Assembly: GCA_030614915.1 (NCBI GenBank)
Contig: JAUXAG010000004.1
Span: forward strand, 1-64,000
Source: Actinomycetes bacterium
GTDB taxonomy: Bacteria > Planctomycetota > Phycisphaerae > JAACET01
DNA: 64,000 nt
Direction: 5' to 3'
The number at the start of each line of letters is the position of its first letter. Positions within the stretch are counted from its first letter, which is position 1. The position numbers and the translations under genes were made by a program. The notes below the pieces were generated by a model, which was given only the letters and a program-made list of their open reading frames with translations, ran no database searches and was not told where the DNA came from. Positions 1 to 8,007 of this stretch are shown piece after piece.

Positions 1-1651
1 GCTGAGCGGCGTTCAGCACGGGACAGTCGCCGTAAAAGCTGGTGAATCGGCCGGCTAAATCATAGAGATAATTACACAACACGTTGGGCTTATAGGTGGC
101 CTGGGCTTGATAGATAGCATCGGGCAGGCGAAGGATGTGCTTGGCCAAAGCAAGCTCGGCCTGGTGGTCCAGGTGGACTTGGGCGGGGGCCCGGCGCAAT
201 TCGTCAAGGTTGATCCGCCCCTTACGGAAGATGCTCTGGACGCGGACGTAGGCGTACTGCAGATAGGGGGCGGTGTTGCCGTCGAGGCTGAGCATCCTGT
301 CCCAGTCGAAGACGTAATCGCTGGCGGGGTTCTGGGAGAGGTCGGCATATTTGAGGGCGCCAATGCCAACTACTTTGGCGATTTGGCGGCGGTGGTCCTC
401 AGGCAACTCGGGATTTTTTTCAGTGACGGGTTCGAGGGCCCGCTGCTGAGCTTCGTCGAGAAGGTCGGCTAATTTGACGGTGGCACCTTGGCGGGTTTTG
501 AAGGGTTTGGCGTCCTTGCCGAGCATCGAGCCAAAGGCAACATGGGCCAGGTGGGTCGTGGATTTGGCAAAGTCGGCTTGGCGAGCAAGCGTGAAGATCT
601 GCTGAAAGTGGAGCTTTTGGCGAGCGTCGGTTACGTAGATAAGGCGGTCGGCCTTTAAGGTTCTGATGCGGTAACGTAGGGCGGCCAGATCGGTGGTGGA
701 ATACAAGAAGCCTCCGTCGGACTTACGAACGATGACGGGCAGAGGTGAGCCGTCTTTGGCAGTGAAACCTTCGAGGAAGACGCAGGCGGCGCCGTCGGAT
801 TCGGTAATCAAGCCCAGGGAATCCAGGTCGTCAAGGACTTGGGACAAATCGTCGTTGTAATCGCTTTCGCCGCGGACGTCTTCGGGCTGCATCAAGAGGC
901 CCAAACGCGAATAGATGGCGGCGGCGTGGCGGAGAGATTCATCGCGGAAGAGCTGCCAAACCTTGATGGTATCGGGATCGTGGGCCTGGAGGTCAACTAC
1001 GGCTTGGCGTGCCTGGGAGGCGAAGTGGGGGTCGGAGTCGAAGAGCTGTTTGGCTTGCCGATAGAAGTCCTCCAGGTCGGCCAGCTGCAGGGGGGATGAG
1101 CCATCCAGAGCCTGGGGCACAGTGCGGCGGAGGAAACTGATAAGCATACCAAACTGAGTTCCCCAATCTCCGACGTGGTTCTGGCGGATGACCTTGTGGC
1201 CGAGGAAACCATTGAGACGGGCGAGGCAGTCACCGATGATACTGGATCGCAAATGGCCGACGTGCATTTCCTTGGCCAGATTCGGACCGGCATAGTCGAT
1301 GACTACGGTTTGAGGTTCGGCAAGCTTGGGCACGCCAATCCGGTCGTCGGCGCAGAGCTCGGCAGTGCGGGATTCGAGCCAGTCCTGGCGCAGACGCAGA
1401 TTGATAAAGCCCGGGGCGGCGACTTCGGGGGCCTGGCAGATATCGCCGACCTCCAGGGCCTGGACTATTTTTTCGGCTAATTGTCGAGGGTTTTTCTTGA
1501 GCTGCTTGGCCAGGGGCATGACGCCGTTGATCTGGTAATCTCCGAAGCGGTCCTCGGCCGAGGCTTTGAGAATAGGTGGGGCGTCCAGGTGAGTCGCGGC
1601 TTGAATGGCTGCGGCTGCACGTTGAGAGAGAATGTCGATGATGGATTCCAT
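1..1651 (-). CDS. argS: arginyl-tRNA synthetase (3' part, runs off the window)
   Basis: Charges tRNA-Arg with arginine in the cytoplasm. The reading frame is open from the ATG at 1651 to the window edge and is absent from the ORF track because its stop lies outside. My translation begins MESIIDILSQR and shows an N-terminal additional domain (about residues 1-110). The class I signature HVGHLRSS (HIGH motif) follows, preceded by DYAGPNLAKEMH, the usual ArgRS wording. Downstream, VRKSDGGFLYSTTDLAALRYR and the GALKYADLSQNP segment are also typical of the family. About 550 codons are visible, so nearly the whole enzyme is present and only the C-terminal anticodon-binding end is missing. A tRNA-Arg gene lies elsewhere in the window at 44217. 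The plus-strand ORFs listed over this region are shadows. Confidence 0.95.
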   Translation of the reverse strand, partial: MESIIDILSQRAAAAIQAATHLDAPPILKASAEDRFGDYQINGVMPLAKQLKKNPRQLAEKIVQALEVGDICQAPEVAAPGFINLRLRQDWLESRTAELCADDRIGVPKLAEPQTVVIDYAGPNLAKEMHVGHLRSSIIGDCLARLNGFLGHKVIRQNHVGDWGTQFGMLISFLRRTVPQALDGSSPLQLADLEDFYRQAKQLFDSDPHFASQARQAVVDLQAHDPDTIKVWQLFRDESLRHAAAIYSRLGLLMQPEDVRGESDYNDDLSQVLDDLDSLGLITESDGAACVFLEGFTAKDGSPLPVIVRKSDGGFLYSTTDLAALRYRIRTLKADRLIYVTDARQKLHFQQIFTLARQADFAKSTTHLAHVAFGSMLGKDAKPFKTRQGATVKLADLLDEAQQRALEPVTEKNPELPEDHRRQIAKVVGIGALKYADLSQNPASDYVFDWDRMLSLDGNTAPYLQYAYVRVQSIFRKGRINLDELRRAPAQVHLDHQAELALAKHILRLPDAIYQAQATYKPNVLCNYLYDLAGRFTSFYGDCPVLNAAQ

Positions 1652-1704
1652 ACCAAATTAGATGGTAGGGTTTTAGGGTATGAAGTTCAAGGGAGGATTA
1701 GGAT

Positions 1705-1733
1705 AAACCCCCGGTAAAACCGGGGGCTAAATA
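1705..1733 (+). repeat. family A hairpin repeat, copy A1
   Basis: CCCCCGGT-AAA-ACCGGGGG is a perfect 8-bp stem, followed by CTAAATA. It lies between argS and rsfS. A family B-like sequence and then a second A copy follow directly, so this gap is a composite of repeats. Confidence 0.9.
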
Positions 1734-1736
1734 TAC

Positions 1737-1765
1737 TGGATTCTGCATCAAGTGCCCAATGACAG
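1737..1765 (+). repeat. family B-like repeat (diverged)
   Basis: TGGATTCTGCATCAAGTGC...AATGACAG is a diverged form of the family B element. The same A-plus-B arrangement, with nearly the same bases, recurs at 56323-56382, which suggests that A and B can travel or be copied together. Confidence 0.7.
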
Positions 1766-1770
1766 AAAAG

Positions 1771-1800
1771 AAACCCCCAGATAAATCTGGGGGCTAAATA
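1771..1800 (+). repeat. family A hairpin repeat, copy A2
   Basis: CCCCCAGAT-AA-ATCTGGGGG is a 9-bp perfect stem whose inner pairs differ from A1 on both sides, a compensatory change. CTAAATA follows. It ends 20 bases from the rsfS stop codon. Confidence 0.9.
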
Positions 1801-1820
1801 TGCAGAATCGGCAAAAGGTT

Positions 1821-2207
1821 TTACGTGGAGAGTTTGCGGGGGATGGGCCTTTTCCAACGGGTCTTGGGGGCATCGCCCCAGAGCATCTCCAGATCGTAGT
1901 AGCTGCGGTGCTGGAAATCGAACAAGTGGACGACGACGTCGATGAAGTCGATCAAGACCCAAGTGGCCCGGGGCAGGCCGCCAATAGAAAAGGCAGGGTG
2001 GTCGGCCTGAGCAGCGGTGTCGGCCATCTCCATGGCCAAACTGGTCATCTGGCGATCAGAAGTACCAGTGGCAATGACGAAAAAGTCGGTAACCGGCGAG
2101 AGGCGGCGAAGGTCAAGGACGACAATGTCTGTGCAGTGGCGGTCGAGGGCCAAACGGGCCAACTCTATGGCGACAGTTCTGGAAGTTGGAGGTTTCTTTC
2201 GAGCCAG
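1821..2207 (-). CDS. rsfS: ribosomal silencing factor RsfS
   Basis: Binds ribosomal protein L14 (uL14) and blocks subunit joining when nutrients are short. The family core is clear: DIVVLDLRRLSPVTDFFVIATGTSDRQ, then ADHPAFSIGG and WVLIDFIDVVVHLF. The ORF track starts at a TTG (2162), but that start cuts into the conserved helix TVAIELARLAL. The frame is open further upstream to a TGA and contains no ATG or GTG. A CTG at 2207 sits ten bases after a perfect AAGGAGG, giving 128 residues beginning (M)ARKKPPTSRTVAIELA. I choose this CTG from the Shine-Dalgarno site and family alignment; it is rare but the best-supported start. In many bacteria rsfS follows nadD. Here nadD is 3 kb away on the other strand. 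Confidence 0.88.
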   Translation of the reverse strand: MARKKPPTSRTVAIELARLALDRHCTDIVVLDLRRLSPVTDFFVIATGTSDRQMTSLAMEMADTAAQADHPAFSIGGLPRATWVLIDFIDVVVHLFDFQHRSYYDLEMLWGDAPKTRWKRPIPRKLST

Positions 2208-2354
2208 GGGGGTTCAGCCTCCTTGTGTGCCACTGATTATACAGATTCCCAGAAAGAAATACAGAAATTAAACATAAAAGAATACAGATAATACAGAAAG
2301 ACAATCTTGGCGGGAATGACATGGCTACTGTTCGGGCACGGCTATTTAGAGGAA

Positions 2355-3695
2355 CTAGTACAAGATGGCGTGGATGGCCAGGAGCACGTTGATAATTATG
2401 GAGATAATCAGGGCCAGGATGAGAATGGGGGCAACGGGTACTGGAGCTGCGGTCGGCTTTTGGACAGAGATGGGCTTGGCTTTAGTTTCGGTTTCGGCTT
2501 TGGCTCTGGCTTGGGCTTTGACGGCGTCTCCGGTAGGTATGGGCCCTTCGATGGAGACCTGCTGTCCGGAGACACTAGATTCCTCGGCCAAACCGGTGAG
2601 TAGCTTGGCATCAAGACGTTCGCGAGCGAGGAGGGGAGATTCGCCTTTGGCAATACATTCGAGGTCCACGAGCATGTCTTTTGCGCTTTTGTAACGGTCA
2701 TCGCGGTTTTTGGCCATCATCATCTCAATGACTTCAGCGATACCGGCGGAGAGCTTGGTATTGATGTGATCAGGGGGTACAAGTTCCTGTTTGAGGTGCT
2801 TGTGCATGATGGCGGAGGGGTTGGGCCCTTCAAAGGGCACCCGTCCAGTAACCATGTGATAGGCGGTGGCTCCGAGGGAATAGATATCGATGCGAGCGTC
2901 GAGATCTCGTTCTCCGCGGATCTGCTCGGGGGCGATGTAGTAAGGCGTTCCGTAAGCCCTTCCGGCCTCAGAGGCGGCGGCTCTCAAATCGGCCATTTCG
3001 CGGGCCAAACCCAGGTCGGCGAGTTTGACCACACCGCCCGAGGCAAGCATGATGTTTTTTGGTTTTACATCACGGTGAATGAAGCCGCGTTCGTGGGCGT
3101 GGGCCAAGGCCCTGGCGGCTTGAATGATAATGTTCAAGGCCTCTTTTTCGGTAAACTTCTTTCCCCTGGCCATCTGCTCGTGGATGCTCTCACCCTCGAC
3201 GCACTCCATGACGAAATAGTGATATCCGCCGGCTTCTCCAACGTCGATGGCCTGGACAATGTTATTGTGGTTGAGCTGGGCTGCGGCTCGCCCTTCCTTA
3301 TAGAAACGTTCGACGAACTCTCGGTCGCGGCTAAGATGCTTGGGCATAATCTTGACAGCGACAATACGATCGAGGGAAATCTGCTTGGCCCTGTAAACGG
3401 TAGCCATGGCACCGGAGCCGATCTTTTCGAGCATCTGAAATCCGGGGATTTGTCGAAGCGGCGTATCAGCCTCCAGGCGAGACTTGATACGCTCGATCTG
3501 CTTGGAGGTGAGGTAGCCGTGGGCGACCAGCACGCCGCTGATGGAGGTTTGCTCGTTTTGGTCGGTCAAGGCCTGCTGGGCCTGGATACACTCGTCCAAC
3601 TCTACCTGGTCAATCAAACCATGTCCGAGAAGATAGTGTAGAAGCCCATTTTGGGAATCTTTAGGCGATATTTTATTATTATTATTCTCACTCAT
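2355..3695 (-). CDS. membrane-anchored Hanks-type Ser/Thr protein kinase
   Basis: Phosphorylates proteins on Ser/Thr; target unknown. After a short polar start (MSENNNNK), residues about 12-75 form a small helical pair (LLHYLLGHGLIDQ..., SISGVLVAHGYLTSKQIERIKSRLE). The kinase domain follows with all key motifs: glycine loop GSGAMATVYRA, ATP-binding lysine in VAVKIMPK, catalytic loop HRDVKPKN, metal-binding DLG in ADLGLA, and APE. After a linker with an alanine/lysine/glutamate-rich stretch, the protein ends in one transmembrane helix (APILILALIISIIINVLLAIHAIL), so the kinase domain should face the cytoplasm. I use the ATG at 3695. The track start at 3713 is an upstream TTG with no ribosome site. 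A good promoter lies 50 bases upstream. Confidence 0.93.
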   Translation of the reverse strand: MSENNNNKISPKDSQNGLLHYLLGHGLIDQVELDECIQAQQALTDQNEQTSISGVLVAHGYLTSKQIERIKSRLEADTPLRQIPGFQMLEKIGSGAMATVYRAKQISLDRIVAVKIMPKHLSRDREFVERFYKEGRAAAQLNHNNIVQAIDVGEAGGYHYFVMECVEGESIHEQMARGKKFTEKEALNIIIQAARALAHAHERGFIHRDVKPKNIMLASGGVVKLADLGLAREMADLRAAASEAGRAYGTPYYIAPEQIRGERDLDARIDIYSLGATAYHMVTGRVPFEGPNPSAIMHKHLKQELVPPDHINTKLSAGIAEVIEMMMAKNRDDRYKSAKDMLVDLECIAKGESPLLARERLDAKLLTGLAEESSVSGQQVSIEGPIPTGDAVKAQARAKAETETKAKPISVQKPTAAPVPVAPILILALIISIIINVLLAIHAILY

Positions 3696-3744
3696 AAATA
3701 CACTACAGGCCAATTACAGACCAGAGCGGCAATAGAAGATACCC

Positions 3745-3773
3745 TAGATATCGTCCAGGTCTGGTCGGGTCAA
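3745..3773 (-). promoter_or_regulatory. sigma-70-type promoter for the kinase gene
   Basis: On the minus strand, TTGACC and TATCTA are separated by 17 bases. Transcription would start about 40 bases before the kinase ATG. Confidence 0.6.
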
Positions 3774-3799
3774 CAACAATTATGACTTTTTTAGGGGAA

Positions 3800-4804
3800 T
3801 CAGTTTTCATAGTAACACTGCTCCGGGCCGATAGTTGGAGCGAATTTTCCGGTGCCCCAGAGGAAACGGCGGACCTTGGTGCAGAGGTGACACTTGCCAG
3901 CAAAACCGTCCTGGTCGGGTTGATAGCCGAGACGGGCGGCAATGCAGACAAGGCCGTAGGGACCCTGCTGAACTAAGGTCTGGAGGATCTGGTCTTCGCT
4001 GCTGAGCAAGAGGTCCCATAATTGGGGCAGGGGATTTTGGCGGGCGTTACCAACAACCAGGCCGGCGCAGACGCCGGGAAAAACGTTTCCGGCTGGGTCA
4101 ATATGCACATGGCGGCTGGCCAATATAGGCTTGCGGCAATCCTGCCCGGCAAAGGTCCGCAGGTCGTGCAGTTGGAGCAGGGGGGCAATTTCTGCGGCGG
4201 CCCGGCCGGTGAGTCTGTCGTGATGGCTCTGCCAAGCGTGGCGATAAGCCTGGCGGGACTGTTGGGGACTCAGGTCGGAGATATCGACGGGATTGGCAAA
4301 AAAGTCTCGCCAGCGGATTCGAACCCTATGGGCACCGAGAACGTCTGTGGCTGCCTGGACGAGCAGTTTGACCCGCTCGAAAGGGATGTAGCGTTGGTGG
4401 TAGAGGTCGCAACTGACGACCAAACGTCCGAGGTGCAGCTGGTGGAGGAGGCGGCAACGCTGCTGAACTTGCTGTGGTTCGGTGCACCAAAAGGCGTTGG
4501 TTTCGAGCTCATAAGCACAGAGGCCCTGAGCATGGGCTGCCTGGAGAATGGCCAGCAGAGCGGGCCAATTGGCAAAGGGCTCACCACCGGTCAGATGAAT
4601 TTTAGCGGCTGGCCCGGCCATGGCTTCGAGTCCTTTCCAGTAAGCCAGGGCGTCGGAAACGCTCATGAAAGAAGTCCGCTGTTTGGGCCCACAGTTGAGA
4701 TAGCAGATGGCACAGCGGCAATTGCACCAGTAAGTCAAGATGAGTCCAGCAGATTTCCAGGGCTTGGGCGAAGATGGCGTGGTTGGTTGTTGCTGGGGGC
4801 TCAT
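3800..4804 (-). CDS. radical SAM protein of unknown substrate
   Basis: Binds a [4Fe-4S] cluster through C27-x3-C31-x2-C34 (WCNCRCAICY) and should cleave S-adenosylmethionine to a radical. The TGGEP motif that helps bind SAM is at residues 72-76. The rest of the barrel is recognisable, with YELETNAFW and VVSCDLYHQRYI. The C-terminal part carries extra cysteines (QDCRKPI, FPGVCAGL, GKCHLCTKV), consistent with an auxiliary iron-sulfur site of the SPASM or twitch type, but the spacing is not canonical enough to assign a class. It stands alone, divergent from nadD, so context gives no substrate. A peptide-modifying or anaerobic-sulfatase-maturase-like role is possible but unproven. Confidence 0.85.
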   Translation of the reverse strand: MSPQQQPTTPSSPKPWKSAGLILTYWCNCRCAICYLNCGPKQRTSFMSVSDALAYWKGLEAMAGPAAKIHLTGGEPFANWPALLAILQAAHAQGLCAYELETNAFWCTEPQQVQQRCRLLHQLHLGRLVVSCDLYHQRYIPFERVKLLVQAATDVLGAHRVRIRWRDFFANPVDISDLSPQQSRQAYRHAWQSHHDRLTGRAAAEIAPLLQLHDLRTFAGQDCRKPILASRHVHIDPAGNVFPGVCAGLVVGNARQNPLPQLWDLLLSSEDQILQTLVQQGPYGLVCIAARLGYQPDQDGFAGKCHLCTKVRRFLWGTGKFAPTIGPEQCYYEN

Positions 4805-4897
4805 TATTCGTTTTGTTTAATTATAGGCTGGGAATTGGGTTTTTGCCTGCGGTCCTTGGGAAAACATGCAGCTGAGGCGGTTTGTAGGGCTGAACGG

Positions 4898-4926
4898 TTG
4901 ACGGTCAATGAGAGAAAGGATAAACT
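4898..4926 (+). promoter_or_regulatory. probable promoter for nadD
   Basis: TTGACG and TAAACT are separated by 17 bases, about 50 bases upstream of the nadD start. The -10 box departs from consensus, so confidence is moderate. Confidence 0.45.
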
Positions 4927-4973
4927 CCCAGAGAGATAAACAAGGGAGGTCTTGTGGCGGGTGGTGGATATTG

Positions 4974-5588
4974 ATGGCTGAGCAACGAATAGGATTACTG
5001 GGGGGCACGTTTGACCCGATCCACTTTGGGCATCTGCTGCTGGCGGTTCACAGCTACGAGGAGCTGGAGCTGGATCGGGTGATATTTATACCGTCTCGGT
5101 TGCCTCCTCACAAGTCTCAGCCGGTGGCCGAGGCGGCTGATCGACTGGAGATGGTTCGTTTGGCCCTGGCTGATGATGATCGTTTCCTGGTCTGCGACTG
5201 CGAGCTGGGCAGAGCAGAGCCAAGTTACACGATCGAGACGGTGCGGCAACTGCAAAGCTCGCTGGGGTCCGATAGCCATTTGTTCTGGCTGATCGGCTCG
5301 GACATGGTGACAGACTTGCCCAGCTGGCATAAGATAGGTGAACTGGTCGAGTTGATTGAAATCATTGTGGTTGGCCGGGCGGGTCAGGCTGAGCCGGACT
5401 ATCCGGCGCTGGAGCCGACTCTGACGGCCGAACAGATTAGGCGGCTCAGAGCCCAAGGGATCAAGCTTCCGCTGATTGATATTTCGTCAACAGCGATCAG
5501 AGAACGGATCGGGGCCGGACAATCAGCTCGCTATCTGCTGCCCAGAGTGGTCGAAGAGTACATAACCCAGCACAAGCTGTACCGATAA
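4974..5588 (+). CDS. nadD: nicotinate-nucleotide adenylyltransferase
   Basis: Adenylates nicotinate mononucleotide to deamido-NAD in NAD synthesis. The start at 4974 gives MAEQRIGLLGGTFDPIHFGHL, with the nucleotidyltransferase GGTFDPxHxGH signature directly at the N-terminus. The longer track start (4908) adds 22 residues with no family resemblance. FIPSRLPPHK and the C-terminal ISSTAIRERI motif, which binds ATP phosphates, are both present. The protein is 204 residues, normal for the family. It is transcribed away from the radical SAM gene. Confidence 0.95.
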   Translation: MAEQRIGLLGGTFDPIHFGHLLLAVHSYEELELDRVIFIPSRLPPHKSQPVAEAADRLEMVRLALADDDRFLVCDCELGRAEPSYTIETVRQLQSSLGSDSHLFWLIGSDMVTDLPSWHKIGELVELIEIIVVGRAGQAEPDYPALEPTLTAEQIRRLRAQGIKLPLIDISSTAIRERIGAGQSARYLLPRVVEEYITQHKLYR

Positions 5589-5665
5589 GACTAAACTAGC
5601 AGATATGCCGGCGCAAAAAAAACGGAGCCGGAGAGCATGGGGGGGAATACTCAGAGCCGACTCCT

Positions 5666-5684
5666 AGCCCGAAGGGCTCGGGCT
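5666..5684. other. short hairpin downstream of nadD
   Basis: AGCCCGA and TCGGGCT form a 7-bp stem with a 5-base loop. No T-run follows on either strand, so I do not call it an intrinsic terminator. The 5589-5999 gap otherwise holds the palindrome at 5752 and no convincing gene. Confidence 0.45.
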
Positions 5685-5751
5685 TAGATGTAATCTACAA
5701 TATCGCGGCGGCCAGGTCAAGAGAATTTAGCAAAAAAATCACCGCAAGGCT

Positions 5752-5769
5752 AATAAGTTACAACTTATT
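5752..5769. promoter_or_regulatory. perfect 8+8 palindrome, operator-like
   Basis: AATAAGTT-AC-AACTTATT is a perfect inverted repeat in the gap upstream of the lipoprotein gene. Its size and symmetry suit a dimeric repressor site, but no regulator is encoded nearby. Confidence 0.35.
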
Positions 5770-5999
5770 TATGCCAAAATGGTTAGCGTTTTAATTCTTG
5801 TGTTTTGGAAAGTTTGACTGGGTTTACGGTGTGATTTGGGATGGTAATTGTGTTTGGCGAAGGCCGGCGGGTGGAGACTCGGGCAAAGAGCCAAGTGTCC
5901 TGGCAGAGTTGGGCGAGGGGGGACTTTGCTTGACAGAGGCAAGTTGGGGGTTTAGGCTGTGCAGGCGGGCATTCTTTCAAAGGCAGTAAGGACAGGCAT

Positions 6000-6530
6000 A
6001 TGGGCAGCAGCAAGCACAGGGGATTGCGGCCGGGCAAGAAGGGGCTGCTGGTGGCTCTGGTGATGCTGTGCTGGTGCGGGTGTGTGTCTAAAGAATTCCA
6101 TAAGGAACCGGTTCCGAAAATAGACGTGCGGGAACTGCTTGAGCCGGTAAGGATCAAGGTTCATCATTCCTCAACCGTGGTGCGCAAAGAGGCAGGGGGA
6201 AAATTTGACGGTTTGGTTGTGGCCTGCGAGGTCAAGGACCGTTTCGGGGACCCGGTGAAGGCCTTAGGGGTAATGCGTTTTGAAGCCTACGCCTACGCCC
6301 GAAGCCAGCCGGGAAATAAAGGAGCACGAGTGGGTTTTTGGCCGAGCGTGAGTATCGACTCGCTGGAGGCAATACAACAACACTGGGATGGTATTTGGGG
6401 GCTTTATCGATTCAACCTTAGATGGCAAAGGCAGGTTGGAGTGAGAGATCGCTTCGTACTGGAAGCGACGCTGACTACACCGGAAGGAGAGCAACTGAGC
6501 GACAGGCGTGTTCTGGAAGTTCGGCCTTAG
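6000..6530 (+). CDS. putative lipoprotein of unknown function
   Basis: The 176-residue product starts with a basic segment (KHRGLRPGKK) and a hydrophobic stretch (GLLVALVMLCW) that ends at a cysteine (CGCVSKE). This resembles a lipoprotein signal, although the residues before the cysteine are not an ideal lipobox. The mature part has an immunoglobulin-like beta pattern (VVACEVKDRFGDPVKALGVMRFEAYAYA; RFVLEATLTTPEGEQLSDRRVLEVRP) and no cofactor motif. I do not recognise a named family. It is likely envelope-attached. Neighbours (nadD upstream, DUF4432 convergent) give no functional clue. Confidence 0.6.
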   Translation: MGSSKHRGLRPGKKGLLVALVMLCWCGCVSKEFHKEPVPKIDVRELLEPVRIKVHHSSTVVRKEAGGKFDGLVVACEVKDRFGDPVKALGVMRFEAYAYARSQPGNKGARVGFWPSVSIDSLEAIQQHWDGIWGLYRFNLRWQRQVGVRDRFVLEATLTTPEGEQLSDRRVLEVRP

Positions 6531-6574
6531 GACTATAAAGGCGCAAAGGCGGGATAAACCGGGGATGAGCAAAG

Positions 6575-6621
6575 AAACCCCCGGTAACGCGTAGCGTCCT
6601 TCGGAAACCGGGGGCTAAATA
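6575..6621 (+). repeat. family A repeat with a family C core inserted in its loop (A3)
   Basis: The outer arms CCCCCGGT and ACCGGGGGCTAAATA match family A, but the loop holds about 17 extra bases (GCGTAGCGTCCTTCGG). Those bases match the core of family C at 13165 and 28733. One repeat therefore sits inside another. Confidence 0.8.
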
Positions 6622-6631
6622 CTGAAGAGCT

Positions 6632-6659
6632 CCCCAGGATAAACCTGGGGGCTAAACAA
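6632..6659 (+). repeat. family A hairpin repeat, copy A4
   Basis: CCCCAGG-ATAAA-CCTGGGG followed by GCTAAACAAA. It lies 14 bases beyond the stop codon of the convergent DUF4432 gene. Confidence 0.85.
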
Positions 6660-6672
6660 AAGGACGGGGGAA

Positions 6673-7767
6673 TTACTTTCTTCCAGCAACTCGGCGGCGC
6701 AGAGCAGTAATGTCTGAAGGTCTGCTGTGGACCACGATGCTGGTCTGGTAAGTGCGGGTCTGTCCGGGCCTGAGTCGGTGAGAGGGGTCGGTCTTGCGAG
6801 CAGTATCCGGAACAGCCCACATGGGGCTATTAAGGGGTTCGATGGCGCAGACGTATTCGCCTCGTGGTCCCCAATGCTGCCAATTGAGGACTCTTTGGAA
6901 CTGCTTCATGCTGCAGCGGATTTCGACGGCCAAGCCGAGCTTGGGGTTGTGTACGCCCAGCGAGACCATCTTGTTGCGATCGGTTTTGGGCTCGATGAAG
7001 GCGCAGGCTTCTCCGGCGCCTTTGTGCGCCGGGAGGGGCTGGGGGACCAACTTGAATTTGTTGGATCTGCTGAAGAACTGCTCGCAACCAATGATAGGGA
7101 TAGTCTTGCCGGACCAGAGCAATTCACTTCCGGCATCGAGGAGGGGATAGCCGAAATTGATATGCAGCAGCCAGACATGGGGGACAGTCTCGTTGCCCAG
7201 ATTTCTAAAGGTGTCGGTTATGTTTATGGCCGGCTGGCCGAGCTCGGAGGTAATGGTGCGTCTGAGCTCGATATTGGGTCCGAAGACCTTGGCGGTGCGA
7301 ACCGTGCCGGTGATGGCCATGGTTGTTTGGCCGGTGGTCAAATCAGGGTTGAGCAGCGACTCAAGTGTGGCCGGGGTGTTGGAATGACGACCATGGAGGC
7401 CAAGTTCTTCGCCGTTTCGGATAGTGGGCGGGCCCAAATGAGTCGGGCCACAAGAAACCACCAAACCACCGTAAAAACCGCGGAGCCAATCGAAGCCCCT
7501 ATCCAGAGCCCTGGTGGGGGCGGTGATGCCGCCAAAACTGTGCCAGCAAAGGCTGTGTGGGCCAAAAAAGGCATCGGCAATATCTAGGCCGCGGTCGATG
7601 AGCACTTTGTAGCGGAGGGCAGAGCCGGTATTGACCCAGGCTATACGAGTACCGCGGCCGGGGCCATTGTCGAGGACGGAAGTTTCGATGCCGCCGAGCT
7701 GGGTGGGATTGATGAGCTTGGACTTAGCGGCCAACAAGGCCTTAGTGCGTCTGGAGGATTTAGCCAT
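6673..7767 (-). CDS. DUF4432 (aldose-1-epimerase-fold) protein
   Basis: The 364-residue protein matches the galactose-mutarotase-like DUF4432 group, recognisable by GRGTRIAWVNTGSALRYKVLIDRGLDIADAFFG near the N-terminus. It continues with FYGGLVVSCGPTHLGPP, LHGRHSNTPA, HINFGYPLLDAGSELLW and a C-terminal YVCAIEPLNSP. The beta-rich fold usually binds sugars. Conserved histidines (LGLHGRHS, LLHINFGYP) sit where mutarotases place catalytic residues. There is no signal peptide, so it is probably cytoplasmic. The substrate is unknown. It stands alone and convergent with the lipoprotein gene. Confidence 0.8.
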   Translation of the reverse strand: MAKSSRRTKALLAAKSKLINPTQLGGIETSVLDNGPGRGTRIAWVNTGSALRYKVLIDRGLDIADAFFGPHSLCWHSFGGITAPTRALDRGFDWLRGFYGGLVVSCGPTHLGPPTIRNGEELGLHGRHSNTPATLESLLNPDLTTGQTTMAITGTVRTAKVFGPNIELRRTITSELGQPAINITDTFRNLGNETVPHVWLLHINFGYPLLDAGSELLWSGKTIPIIGCEQFFSRSNKFKLVPQPLPAHKGAGEACAFIEPKTDRNKMVSLGVHNPKLGLAVEIRCSMKQFQRVLNWQHWGPRGEYVCAIEPLNSPMWAVPDTARKTDPSHRLRPGQTRTYQTSIVVHSRPSDITALRRRVAGRK

Positions 7768-8007
7768 AATCAGCTCCCTTTCAAGAAAAGTCTGGTTAAT
7801 GAGCAGATTGAGACATCGCCAAAAGCGTACAAAAGTCGGGCATTATCTGCAAGGGGCCATCCGGGGGGCGAATTTGAGCGCCGAAAACACTTTGACAAGC
7901 ATCGGGAAAGGACAGATAATTATGACCGACAGATAGAAGGGGGGCTTGGACAAAAGCAATGTTGCGTGGTGCAAGGAAAGGCTTCTAGAAAAGAAAGGAG
8001 GCTTAAG

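Noticed and set aside
2766-3641. Long plus-strand ORF over the kinase gene.
   Set aside because: It is the antisense shadow of a kinase with all catalytic motifs; its translation matches nothing.
4022-4939. 305-codon plus-strand ORF opposite the radical SAM gene.
   Set aside because: Shadow frame. The minus strand encodes a clear radical SAM protein.
5798-5989. 63-codon ORF upstream of the lipoprotein gene.
   Set aside because: No ribosome site, no recognisable domain, and it begins and ends in AT-rich intergenic sequence.
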